Assembly: GCF_010093535.1 (NCBI RefSeq)
Contig: NW_022985227.1
Coordinates: forward strand, 89,622 to 153,082
Source of the DNA: Lindgomyces ingoldianus
Lineage: Eukaryota > Ascomycota > Dothideomycetes > Pleosporales > Lindgomycetaceae
Direction: 5' to 3'
DNA length: 63,461 bases
The notes beneath the pieces were generated by a model. That model was not told the DNA's origin and made no database searches. It saw only the letters and a program-made list of their open reading frames with translations. A program made the position numbers and the translations under genes. This document shows, in pieces, positions 24,766 to 36,408 of this stretch. Position 1 is the stretch's first letter. Each line of letters opens with the position of its first letter.

Positions 24766-25462
24766 TCATTACTACTATTGCTACAAAACCGGGCCGAGTA
24801 GAATACTCCGTCAAAATGTCGCTTTTGATCCTGGGCTTAGTATTTCCTAGTAGGGAGCGAAAGTAGCCCCGACCGAAATAGAAACATGATGGCTATTTGT
24901 CGAACTGCCACCAGATCTGGCTAATGACGTCATCATAGGGAACAAAACGGACCCCCGGGTTCCCTTGCAATCCCTAGGGTATTGTTATAATTAGAAACAA
25001 GGCATTACACTATCGCAAAGACGGCCCACAAGCGGATAAAGTATGCCCAAACATTGTTTATCCATACACTCTACCCAGCACCTGAAAGGCATATAATGTG
25101 ATCACGTGATATATATCCAATAATTAGAACTATGTTATAAATAGCACTAGCGCTAAAAATAACTCCTTTTATAGCAATTTCTCTAAAAGGGCTTTTTAAA
25201 GGTCCCTGAATAGGACCCTCCTAATAATAGGCAGCTTAGTCATACCTCTGGTAACTGTAACCTCTTTTGCCTAAATTCACATTCTCCAAACCCGAGCTAG
25301 CACAAGGAAACAGTAATCGTGCGGTTTTTAGTGCAAGTATTAAGCTTAGCACTTAGATCAAGAAAGAATGATACTGGGACGCCTGTCCTAGGGGGTTATT
25401 TCTAGACTCATTACCGTACACAAAAGGCGGCCTCTCCCGATTTCGCCATGGCATGTACTATA
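24766..25462. other. Intergenic, nothing recognised
   Basis: Normal-GC DNA between the minisatellite and element G. There is a GTGATCACGTGATATAT stretch near 25099 and an isolated CTGGGACGCCTGTCCTAGG minisatellite-like unit near 25375. No gene seen. Confidence 0.5.
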
Positions 25463-25699
25463 CCGTAGCTTGGCATCTGACGCACGGTTTCACCTGGCGC
25501 ACACTTGCTTCGGAAAATTCAAAATTTCAACATAACTCTAACTCCACTAATATAGACCTAATTTTAGCTGTGTTAATAGCGCTAGAATTACTAAAGCTAG
25601 GCAAAAAAAACATAATATCACCTAGACAGTAAAAAAGTTTAGTGTTACTTAATTAATGTTATTAAAATAATTTTATAGAGTCTAGCAAAGTTATGTAGA

Positions 25700-27330
25700 G
25701 TAATATAAAAATTAAAGACTTTTTAATGCGCAGTAAAAGAAGAAGCTAGTACAATACATTAATAGGCTCTGTAAGTAAGGCCTACCTTCTATAAGACAGA
25801 TGCTACGCAATTTTGCTATAGAAATAAGCAGAAACCTTGCTAGTAGGTTGTAGCCTAACTAGTTCCTTAAGTGTTATAAAGTTAAGCTAGTATCTAAGTA
25901 GACAACTAGTATAGATAAAGAAAAAAAAAGCTAACTCTGCCTTTAAATATACACTATATGTTAAGCTTTTAAAGTGTAAAATTAAGTAGTATAATATTAA
26001 GTCTTAAGACATGTATAATATAGATAAAAAAAGCTTTCTAATTAAAGTTTTTTAAAAACAAAGAGAGTCTTCTCTTAAAGAAAGTATAAAAAATAAGAGA
26101 TTAAGTAAATAGTATAAAATAGTAATTATAAGTAGATTATAACTATTACATGCATATGTGTAGATAGAACTGCCTTGTCTCTAGGCCTTATTTACTAAGC
26201 TGTTACAGGTAACATCTAAGACACTTAGCTGTAAGATTTTAACTCTAAAATTTATAAAGCTTTCTTTACTTTATCTTTAAGTAAATAGACAAATAACAAC
26301 TTAGGCCTTTAATAAGTTAAAACTATCTTTAATTAATAGATAAAAGATAAGGCTTAAAGGTGTTACTAACTACTTATTTTTAATAGCTATAAAGTTTATT
26401 TAATTTTATAATAATAATAAGATATTTTTAGCAGTTTACTTTTCTTATTTAACTTACACGCTTTAGCCTCTAGACGTTACTATGTTCTAGCTTCTCTTTC
26501 TAGTGTATAGTAAAAAAGTAGTAAAATTTATAAAGAAATCTTAAGCCTTTTTAGCTATAACTAAAAAAGACTTCTTTACTATGTTTAATGCTGCGTAAGA
26601 GAAGTCTTTTATAAAGAAAAATATACTTTTAGGCTTTAAAAGCTATAGATTACACCTATTTAATATAAAAGTTATTTTAGCTTAATTTACTAGCACTAGC
26701 ACTAGTAGTAACAGTATTAATAATAAAAAGCCTTCTTTTAGTAAGGGTTTAAAGTTAGTTCTTACATCTAAAGATTAGAGGAAGATTGCTAAGCTGCTAT
26801 AAGTAGCTGTTAACAACATGCATAACATAAAAGCATGTTAGCTCTCTTAGACGCTTTACTTACTTTTAACTTAGAATATTCTCTTAAAACTAAAGGTTTA
26901 AGGCCTAAAAAAGGCTCTAGTAAATAAAAAAAAGTGTTGTTAAAAAAGCAAGGCTTTATAGCTTAAACTACTACTAAACTTTAATAAAGAAGCTATATTT
27001 TAGAGCCTAAATAAGGTCTAACAAGCTTATAAATATTAAGCTTAAAAAGAAAAGAGAGCAAAAGTAAAGAAACTTTAAAAGTAAAAAAAAGCTAAGTATA
27101 AAGCTAAACAAAAGAAAGAAAAAAAAGTTATAAAAAAAAAAGCGCATAAAAGTAATAGCTAAGAAAATTAGATTATAAAAGGTAGCTTATAAAAAGTGTT
27201 AAAAGAAGGATAATAAACTAGCTAAATAAGCTGCTATATAACTCTAAACTAACATTAAAGCAGCTAAGAAGGCTTTAAAAAGATAGAAAAGCCTATAGTT
27301 AGGCATTAGAATGTTAGTATTAAGGATATA
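25700..27330 (+). pseudogene. Transposase remnant of element G (Fot1/pogo DDE)
   Basis: Reading with stops, 25970-26050 gives the 'YNMDEKGFLIG' type block that carries the first catalytic Asp of pogo-like DDE transposases (here MYNIDKKSFLI). At 26590-26800 the 'GFKAYRLHPFN' and 'TS.D.RK.A.LL' blocks follow. The Lys-rich tail at 26930-27180 (LKKALVNKKK..KSKALWLKL.., then long K/A/E runs) matches the coiled, basic C-terminus of Fot1-type transposases. Extensively RIP-mutated. Confidence 0.72.
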
Positions 27331-28983
27331 TTAATTGTGGAGTTAGCAGAGGCGTCCTAGTCAACAAATTGACGGGGTAGGCAAATTAAGCTTCCTACTA
27401 GGTATTTGACTTAGAAAACACAATAGACTTTTTTGCGCGACTGAGTTTACTATTACCCTTAAAAATCTCGCGACTCGACTACTAGTGTAGGCCTTAAAAG
27501 CTTCATTTGATGATAAGGTTGTTCGGGAAAAACCGTGCGTCAGGTGAAACCGTGCGTTAGATCTATCGTATTCAAAAATTAGTGCAATGCTTGGCGTCAC
27601 CCTTGCCTTTTTTTCGCGCGCGTATTTTGCTAGTAAACTGTAAAACGCGTTGTGCAGCCACTAAATTGCTCTAGGTCCTTAGTTAAAGTTAGTTAAAAAA
27701 ATAAAGATATTTAACTACACGTAACAGGCTATACTAACAACTTTTCTAGTGTTATAGCATGGCTAGCGAGAGGCCTTAGAGGGCAACTAGAGCTACTAAA
27801 AAGGCTTAACAACAACTAATTTAAATAGCTGTAAAGAAGGCCTTAATAATAGCTTTAAAGGCTACATTAAAGGCTTAAAAGAAGACTAGTTAACTAAAAA
27901 CGCATAAAGTAGTAAGCTTTTAAGCACCACCTAAAGTAGGTCCCTTAGCGGGTACCTAGGGGAGCTCTGCGCCTGTTAGTACTACTCTAGAAGAGTTGTA
28001 GAACCTACTATTGTTACTACTAATTACGCCTAGAGTAATATTTTTACTAATACATCTTTTAATAAGTAGCTCTAAGGCTTAGGCTAGGGTGTTATTACTA
28101 CTAACTAAATACCTTTAGCAACTAGATATATTATATAAGCTGTATATAAACAGCAAAAGAGTAGTATTATAGCTACTAAAAGTAAAGACTTAAAAGGTTT
28201 TCTTTATATTTTAAATAAAAAAGATAGTTAAAAAGATAATTAAAAATCTTACTTTAATAGTAAAAAGTAAAACCTATAAAATAGTAAGCTGCGTAGTAGA
28301 GTTTAAGCTTACTAGTAAAAGAAGTGCTAAGTTTATTACTATTAACTTTAATAATTTTAGCTTAACTAAAGGCTACTAACTTTTTAAGGCAATAGACTAT
28401 TAAATTACTATTAAAAAAAAGTTACTAAATAAGTAAGTAAAGCTTAAAGTAAAAGTTTAAGTAAAGTATAAGCTACTTAAAAAGGCTTTTCTATGTAGCT
28501 AGGCATTTAACAATCTATTCTTTAACTAGCTAGAGGTAGTAACTTTTAGTTAGTTTACCTCTAAACATAAAAGGTAATTAATAAACAAAATAAAAGCTAC
28601 TTAGCACTAAAAGTAGTTTAAATTATAAGCTAAGTTAAAAAGCTAGATCTATTACATGTAAAAGTGCTACACTAAAAACTATAATAACTTTACTTATTAG
28701 TGTTATATCTACTTAAGTAGCAAGCACTTTAAGATCTAACTAGTTAACTCTAAGTTATACGCGCTTATCTACTTTAATAGTAAAAATAAAGTTTATATAA
28801 GCTAGCCTCTAATTAGCCTAGTTAAGCACTAGTAAGGTTTAACTAGCAACTAGCTTAAAATTGCTAAGAATAAAGGAAAAGTAAGAGTAAAAAAACATAG
28901 GCGTTATAACAACTTAAGCAACTTTAATAGTTATAAGAAAGATTAAAAGCGCAGGTAGTAAAAAAAAAATAAGATTTAAAGTA

Positions 28984-30849
28984 ACGTACTTCATAGGCGA
29001 GTTGCTCACACACCCAAGTCGCTTACTTTTGCCAAGACCCCACCCTAACAAACTCTATTATGGCCTATAACAACCCGCTCTAGCACTATATAGTACAGTA
29101 CAGCTTAGAATATTATTTAGATACTACTTCTACTTCTTGCTTATATGTTTGCGTGTTATACCTAGTCTAATTACACTATTTGCAGCGCCTTTAGAATAGC
29201 TTACCTACTTTAGCTTGCACCTGCTTCTTTACCTTTTTCCTGTTACTGCGCGCTTTAAACTCCTTTAGAGCTATTAAGTATAGGCCTTTCTAAATTATTA
29301 AGGTTTTTTTTACCTTAATCTACTTTCTTTTATGTAATTTATGTTATGTAGCAGCCTTATTAGCTGCTTAAAGCTTAGTAATTTTCTGTTACACTAACAC
29401 TAGCTTATGCGTAATTATTACTACCTTTTTTAAGACTTTTTTAAACGCCTTAACTATAAAAGTTAGTAAACTATTTATATACTTCTAAATTTTTATTTTT
29501 ATAAGCATTAATTATAACCTAAGTTCTAGAGTATTACTTAGGGTTTATAACTACTAGAGCTTGTTATATACAGGTAGTAGTAGTAATAAAGTGCATAACT
29601 TTATATTAAGGCCTATTATAACTTATTATAGGTTAAAAAGAACTAATCTAGCGCCTTAGAACCTTTCTTAGATATTACTAAAAGTAATTACAGTATAATA
29701 AGCTACTTTAAAGCATAGCAGGAACTTTATTTTTATAATATAGGTAATCTAGTTATGTATAAAGTTTTTAGCTTAGCGCTTATACACCTTTTTTAAAGAA
29801 GTAAAACAACTTATATTAAGTAGCTGTAAAAAGTGTAATAAGTAAAAAGGTATATAAATAGTAATAATTTTATTATCTTTATAGTATTACTAGAAATAAA
29901 GTAAGTTATAGCTTTTATAGCTATTAATAACTAGCAGACAGTAGCTGCTAATAGTACACTTCTTTATATACACATTAAAGTGCTTTAACTAGTCTAAACT
30001 AAGCTAATTAGTAGTCTAGCTATGCTTAGAGATTATAATAACTTAATCTTAAAGTAGATTTTCCTTTTTATACTAGTTTAAAAGGTAGTTACTACCCTAA
30101 AAGATAATAAAAAGTAGAATAGCCTACCCTTTAGCATTAATGCCCTAAATAGCTGTTGTCTACTCTTAGTTACCTAGCTAGACTGCTTTTAGCTGTCCTT
30201 ATCTCTCTAAATTTATAATAACTGCTCTAGTAGATATCTAGCCTATTATAAACTTTATCTTGTTAAAGTTATATGTGTTATTATCTTAGATGCTATACTT
30301 AGCTTTAATATTCTTTATAAGGTTAAACTAGCTTTAAATTACTATAGAATTCTTATAAAAAGCTTTTTTATAGTTATACTTACACTTAAACTTTACTTTA
30401 AGCTCTAGGTAACACTTAACAAACATATTAAGCTAGTTTATACTAATATAGCCTATATTATGCTTAGTGTGTAAAGAATTAGCTATATTAGCTATAGCTG
30501 CTAGCTAAGGGGGAAATCCTTGCGCATTTAGCTTAAGTATGTGCTAAATAATTACTTGCTTTTTATTATTATCTAGCTTTTATAAGTTAGCTATATAATT
30601 AGCTTAGAAAGGTTGTCTAGCGCGTTAGTTGCTTATTATCTTTTAAAGGACTCTATAGATAGCTATAGCGCGTTGCTTAAAAAGTGTTACGTCTTATTTA
30701 AAAGCTTAGAGTGTAAGATGCATCTAACATTCCTTTAATACATCTAAGTAGTGTTATTAGAAATGCATTAGTGTAAAAAGAGTAGTGTAGTAGGGTCTTA
30801 GTAAAAGTAAGCAACTTAGGTGTGTAAGCAACTCGCCTATAAAGTACGT
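28984..30849 (-). mobile_element. Element B: complete Fot1/pogo-like transposon (1866 bp) inside E
   Basis: TIRs start ACGTACTTCATAGGCGAG at 28984 and end with the complement CTCGCCTATAAAGTACGT at 30849, flanked by TA (28982-28983, 30850-30851). It is the same family as A and D. The transposase is on the minus strand: at about 30350-30600 the decayed frame reads the 'ILKLNARGFPP.LAAIANIANSLHTK' HTH block. Its left TIR, on the 3' side of the transposase, keeps GC; the right TIR is mutated. Confidence 0.9.
29330..30620 (-). pseudogene. Transposase remnant of element B
   Basis: Minus-strand frame with stops: the HTH segment at about 30350-30600 (NARGFPP..LAAIANIAN, N..NMFVKCYLELKVKFK), the DDE region at about 29700-30300 and a C-terminal Lys-rich tail near 29330-29450. 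Same gene as in element A, RIP-inactivated. Confidence 0.72.
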
Positions 30850-32841
30850 TATAGTAAAATAAAAATTAGTAACATAAGTAGTAGTAAATAAAGCTTGCTT
30901 ACTACAAACAAATTAGATCTTAGCAAAATATAAGTGTTTTTAGTGCCTAGTTTCTGCAAGTTATTCTGCTTTTTATGTACCCTACTGCTGCATTAGCTAG
31001 TAGCTACCTTACTATTACTACATAGTACTTACCTTACCTACAGCTAGTTTTTTAGAGGCCTTTTACTCTAGCTAGTGCTGCTACTTTAGGGCCTTTTACT
31101 ATTAGTTTAAGCTTTATTACTAATAGTAGTAACTTTTATAGTACTATAAAAAAGTTTTTTAAGTAGCTAGTTAAACAGCAGCTAGAAAATAACTAAAAAG
31201 TCTACTTTTACACAGTAAAAGTAGTAAGTAAGTAAAAGTAGACTATTAAAAATTTAAAAAAGATGTTAGCTATAAGCAGTAAGCTTTATAAACTTACTGT
31301 TAGTAAACTTTTTAAGCTTAAAAATAGAGTTATTTAACACTTATAAAAAGATATCTACTGCTATAAGCAATACTACTAGGCTGCAGTAGCTCTAGCAGGG
31401 CTAATAGGTAGTAATTAAGGTAGATTATTATAGTTAGTAATAGATAAGTAAAGAAAAGTTAGTAAGCTTTTATGTAAAATTATATTAAACTATTACTTTC
31501 TACAGCCTGCCTTTTTTTATTTACCTTCTCTACCTTGCTATCTTGCGCCTAGCCTCTACTAATTAAGCCTTTTCTATATATAATTTGCTTATAGAGTACT
31601 TAAAGTGTTTTTTTAGTAAACTTATTACATTTACTCTTTTAAATACACGCTTATAGAAAGTTACTAAAGTTTAAAAAACACACTTAAATATACCTATAAT
31701 TCTGCTAAATCTACACTTTAAGTACTTTAAATGTAAGCTTAATTAAGTTAAAGTTAGGCAAGTATAGTAGTAAAAAGTGTATAATATAACTATCTTATTT
31801 AATTATCTTAATAACCTTAAGATTCTAATAAATAGAGATGTTATCTATAATTATAACTATTAGTTTAAAGCTGTATGTTGTCTAGAAAGTTAGCAGAAGC
31901 GCATTTTAGATCTAATCTTTAAAATCCTTATAAGTAAAGTAACTCTCTTGAATACTAGTGTAGAGTAGGTAGCTGTTAACAGTGTACACAGGTAGAATTA
32001 CCTAAGTAGCCTCTTACTTTATTTCCTAGGTATATCACGCTTTATAGCCTACTAGCGTGTATGTGTAGTGCTTTTAGCTAGTTTTCTTATTAAAAATAAA
32101 CTTATTAATAAAATAAAAGTTGTTAGCAGTAAACTGCCTAAGGCTTTAGTAAAACATCTTACAAAGTTGCTTATTATAATAGATTAAAAAAGGCTATAAA
32201 GTACAGTTACTTTACCCCTTCTACTTTAAGAACTATAAGATAGTTAGTTAACTAATGTAAACACTTTTTTTTATAAGTAACTAGTATTAAATCTTATTTT
32301 AATACATCTACTTACTCTACATTAGCTTATTATAGAGCGTGTTAGCGTCTTAAGCGCTTATCTTAATAGGCTGCCTAAGTGTTGCTGTTAAAAGCTTTTA
32401 AGTAGTGCTAAACGCCTTAAGATTTTTCTCTATGTTATAAATAGCTTGCTTAGAGCAGTCCTTGCAGTTAGCAATTGCTTTAGTAGGCTATCCTAGCAAG
32501 AGAAAGCGCTAAATATTAAGCCTAGTACAACTACTTAATCCTTGCTTGTGGATAAGAGGTATAGGTTAGAGGTTTAGGACGCGTTAGCGCGTTGGCGCAG
32601 CAGCAACGATGTAAGCTTGAAACATGGGGTCCTATTACACTAGAAAAGCTGTTAGTATAGCCTGTTATGTGTACTTAAATAGCCTTATCTTTTTTACCTA
32701 ACTAATTAATATTATAGGGCGATTTGTGGCTGCATCGGGCAATTTGCAGTTTGCTAGCAAAATACGCGCGCGAAAAAAAGGGCGAGGGTGACGCCAAGCA
32801 TTGCACCGATTTTTGAATACGATAGATGCCAAGCTACGGTA

Positions 32842-33300
32842 CTCTCCGGAAATGGATGCTTGCTTAGCATCTCAGATTTACCCGCCGCAGGACGTCAAAG
32901 TGTGAAGCATTCTAATGGCACCAGCTTAAGGAACGAGATACCGTGCTCAGGTCGAAGCCATGCTTTAGGGTTTGTGTAATAATCCTTGATTCAAGCTCCG
33001 CTAGCGCCAAATAGACCCATGTGACCAATCAATCTTATTGGCTAGAAAAACTGTTCTACCGATTGCGACCACCTTGACCAGGTACATAGTCATCAGAATA
33101 GAACTAACCTAGCTTCCTTTCGGACACATCTACTTTTAACGATTCGACCTGCAGGAAGACCGGAGCTGCGGCGACTGAGGGGGTTGCAAGATAAGTACCA
33201 GTACCTAACCCTAAACCCCCCCCCTACCTCTCTCCCCCCCCTCTCTCCTAGAGAACTAGGGATAAGTACTAAAGAACAAGACAACTGCGCAGGACCTAGG
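32842..33300. other. Short normal-GC island between the two nests; no gene recognised
   Basis: About 460 bases of unmutated sequence. It contains a C/T-rich run (33218-33247) next to ACCTAACCCTAAACC. No frame here shows a recognisable family. Confidence 0.5.
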
Positions 33301-33591
33301 GGAGTTATAAATTAATAAAATTAGAGGTAGAGGACACACATTAAAGGCAGTACTTAACCTAAACACACATTAGAACGCGTAAGGCAACTAAGGCAAAGAA
33401 TATAAAAAGATAATAAAAAAACTTAAGTAATAAAAGTAAAATAAATAAAGTAATTAATGTTAACTAAAAAGCTTTTAAAGCTTTATAATTAACCTACACT
33501 TAACGCTAACTAAAAATAAAATATAATAAAAAAATAAATATACTTAAAAAAAGTATAAAAGTAAGATAAAAAAAAACTTATTAGCTATAGT

Positions 33592-33800
33592 TGTTGAATG
33601 GACTCTATGCTAGCTATGCAAAGCAAAGAGGTTTGCACGGTGTACACATCGCGCGGGGGGGTTGCAGGTAACTGGTGTTGATTCTTCTTGTTCTAAGTCT
33701 GTGCGAAGGAAAGGGTATTTATCTGTCTGTGCGTACAACCGTGACACAAGACTATGTTACATGACGCCCAACCGCGTATCTAAATACTGCTATTTAGACA
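33592..33800 (-). repeat. 3' LTR of Copia-3
   Basis: About 209 bp. In plus orientation it starts TGTTGAATGGACTCTATG and ends ATTTAGACA. Its outer end (33592 side) keeps GG and CG sites that read GA/AG/CA in the other LTR. Confidence 0.9.
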
Positions 33801-35310
33801 CTAGCAACTTTTCTTTTTCCTTTGTACAGACCTTGCCTAGTTTGCCCTGCTTATACTACTAAAGCCCTTACAGCACAGCGCCCTGTTTATTGTCTTGTAC
33901 AGGCCTAAGCCTATTAACTAACGCTTTAACTCTAATAGTTAGTTAGTTATGCAAAACTAGTTCCTTAAGGGCAGAGTTTAGCGCCTTCTTTATATAGGCA
34001 TTTGCTAGGTTGTTTTTTTTATTAATCTACTTAATTTTTATAATCTCTTTCTTCTTATTTAATTCTTAAATTAATATAATATTAATTATAAGCCTTTTTT
34101 TATTTATTGTACTAAGCTTTATAAGACATTTATACAGAGATCTTAAGTCTGTGCATAGTACAATAGGTATTAGAGGTAGTCTAAGCATACGTATAATCTA
34201 GTTAATTATTGTGCTTAGTGCAATTACGCAGTTAAATCCTCCCACTATTCTATATAATTTACTAGCTAGTATAGAGTAGGTAACCTGTTTACACTTAGAG
34301 GAGTTTTAGTGTATAATATTACTTATAATTTTAAAGTTATATAAGTTTTTAGTGCACTACTTTATTTTAAAAATAATAAAAAAGCTAAGCTATAAACTTA
34401 AGTTCTTATTATTTATAAATAATTTATTAGTAAAGATAAATAACTTTATATAGAAAAAATTAAGTAGTATATATAATAATTTTTAATTTTAGTTATTAAT
34501 TTACTATTAAATTTATATATTTAATGCTTTAATATTATTATATAACAGTAACACAACTTAAGCAGTAGTAGACAGGTTAAATGCTGCCTTAGGTTAACAT
34601 ACAGACGTAATATAGGCACCTTGTGCGCGCTGTTTAATGTACTTCTGCGTGGCGTCCTTTATGTTTAGGTTTACTATATAGAGGTTCTTAGCTTATCTTT
34701 TCTAAGTTAATAAAATTATAGTTTTATTTTATATAAGCTAAATCTTCTCTTTATTAAATTTTATAAGCTATTTATATAATAATATTATCTTAAGCTTTAC
34801 ATAAAACTTAGCCTTCTACAGCTTTTTTTCTTTATGTTACGCAAAATTAGTTATAATAATACTAAAAGTGTTGTCTGTTTATAGCCCTATAACTTTAAAT
34901 GTTTTTATGCCTTTATATATAATTAATAGGCATAGATTATATAAGAAGGTTTTTATGTAAAGTTTATTTTTATTGTAGTTATAGTATGTCTTAAACTAAT
35001 ACAAGCTAGATTCTACTGCGCTATATAGTAGCTATACAACTCTAAATATTATGCGCAGAGAAAAGCTTTTATAAAGTTCTTTTAGTAGTTATGTAAATAA
35101 CATTTATGTAAGTTTATTTATTAACTATATGTACACTTAAGTAATATTGCGTAGCTTATAGTGTATACTATATAAAACTATTAGTAATAAGCTAATAGCT
35201 AAGATTAACCTTTAACTTATTTTCTAAATTATAGGGGACTATGTAAAGATATTTTTTTTTCTTATTAAAATGTTTTATAAATACTAGTCTTAATTTTCTA
35301 TATAGCTATA

Positions 35311-36408
35311 ACGTACCTAACGGGTTGGCCGGCCACTTTTGCTAAGCCCCCACTAAAACCACCCTATTCTCTTGCAAAACAGCCCACTTTAGCCCTATAT
35401 AAAGTAATACAACACAAGATATTATTTAAAGTCTACTTCTACTACTTGCTTACACGTACGCAAGTTATGCCTAGTCTAATTGCACTGCCTGCATTGCCTT
35501 TAACTTAGCTTACCTTCTTTATCGCGCACCTGCGTCTTTAGCTTCTTCCTATTACTACGCGCTCTAAACTCCTTTAGAGCAGTTAGACAAGCTCTATCCT
35601 TAACTATTAAGGTCTCTTCTGCCTAAATTTGCTTCTTTTTATGCAATCTATGTTACGTAGCAGCCTTATTTACTGCTTAAAGCTTTGTAATCTTATAGCC
35701 TACCCTATTGCGTTAATGCTCTAGATAACTGTTGTCTACTCCCTATTACCTTACTATATTGCCTTTAGCTGTCCTTGTCTCTCTAAAGCTGTAACAACTG
35801 CTCTAGTTAATATCTAGCCTATTATAAAGCCTAACTTGTTAAAGTTATACCTATCTTTATCCTAGATACTGTACTTAGCTTTTATGTTAGCTACTAGGCA
35901 AAACTAGCCCTAGATAACCTCTAGATCCTTGCAGAGCCCTCTCTTGTAATTATACTTATAATTAAACTTTATTATAAACTTAGAGCAGTGCTTAACCTAC
36001 ATACTAGTCTAGTTTAAGCTAACCTGGCCTAGATTGCGCTCTGCAGGTAAGGAATTAGCTATATTAGCTACAGCTGCAAGCCTAGAGGGAAATCCGCGTG
36101 TAATAAGCTTAAGTATGTACTTAACAACTACCTTCTTCTTAAGCTTAGTTAGATTCCTTAATTTAGGCCAGCATTCTGCTTGTAAAGGCTGTCTAGCGCG
36201 TTAATTGCTTAGTGTTGTGTGAGAGACATTATAGATAGCTGCAGCGCGTTGCAAGAAGAGTTTTAAGTCTTATTTAAAAGCCTAAAGAGCAAGCTGTATC
36301 TAACGTTCTTTAGAAGATTTAATCTAGTGTTGTTGTTAAGGCATTATGTAGATAGGTAGAGTTTAGTAGGGGCTTGGCAAAAGTGGCCGGCCAACCTGTT
36401 AGGTACGT
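35311..36408 (-). mobile_element. Element C: internally deleted Fot1/pogo-like transposon (1098 bp)
   Basis: TIRs start ACGTACCTAACGGGTTGGCC at 35311 and end with the matching inverted sequence at 36408, with TA on both sides (35309-35310, 36409-36410). On the minus strand it keeps the N-terminal HTH block (about 35950-36180) and the first DDE block near 35830, then near 35700 jumps directly to the 3' coding tail; relative to element B the segment equal to about 29385-30115 is missing. It is a non-autonomous derivative of a family related to, but distinct from, A/B/D. Confidence 0.85.

Larger units (their letters stand above)
27757..32600 (+). pseudogene. Decayed coding region of element E, family not recognised
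   Basis: Just inside the left TIR an ATG at about 27760 opens MASERP then a stop, and a plus-strand frame with many TAG stops can be followed to about 28960 (Lys-rich; the clearest stretch is CYIYLSSKHFKI.LVNSKLYALIYFNSKNKVYI at 28695-28795). After element B it seems to continue from 30852 to about 32600, with a Leu-rich part at 31500-32200. The combined length could hold about 900 residues, presumably a transposase by position. Stops and AT bias prevent a firm family call. Confidence 0.4.
27563..32825 (+). mobile_element. Element E: unclassified DNA transposon with about 185-bp TIRs and an AT target duplication
   Basis: Inverted repeats of about 185 bp bound it: the left starts CTATCGTATTCAAAAATTAG at 27563, the right ends with its reverse complement at 32825; both contain TTTTCGCGCGCGTATTTTGCTAG. 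It is flanked by AT (27561-27562, 32826-32827), and the uninterrupted site CGTCAGATGCCAAG is present in the other TIR of G at 25470-25485. Without B it is about 3.4 kb. The TA/AT dinucleotide target suggests the Tc1/mariner-IS630 group, but I do not recognise the coding. Confidence 0.75.
25463..32839 (+). mobile_element. Element G: Fot1/pogo-like DNA transposon, split by element E near its right end
   Basis: The left TIR (from 25463, CCGTAGCTTGGCATCTGA, continuing CGCACGGTTTCACCTG) is matched in reverse by CAGGTGAAACCGTGCG at 27541-27556 and, beyond E, by GCCAAGCTACGG ending at 32839. TA flanks both ends (25461-25462 and 32840-32841). Removing E leaves about 2.11 kb, a normal Fot1 size. The TIR sequence at the left end serves as the empty-site reference for E. 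Confidence 0.83.

Noticed and set aside
24584..24850. 88-codon frame in the minisatellite (repeated FPG/LGR residues)
   Set aside because: The repetition is a direct result of the 14-bp DNA unit, with no sign of codon constraint.
27563..32825. Helitron for element E (insertion at AT)
   Set aside because: Helitrons lack terminal inverted repeats, whereas E has about 185-bp TIRs and a duplicated AT.
33205..33235. Telomere-like ACCTAACCCTAAACCC
   Set aside because: Only about one and a half CCCTAA units next to a homopolymeric C run; too short for an interstitial telomere array.
21506..33300. A complete Starship element headed by the DUF3435 gene
   Set aside because: The recombinase core is missing, no cargo genes or bounding short repeats are visible, and neighbouring DNA is explained by small transposons.
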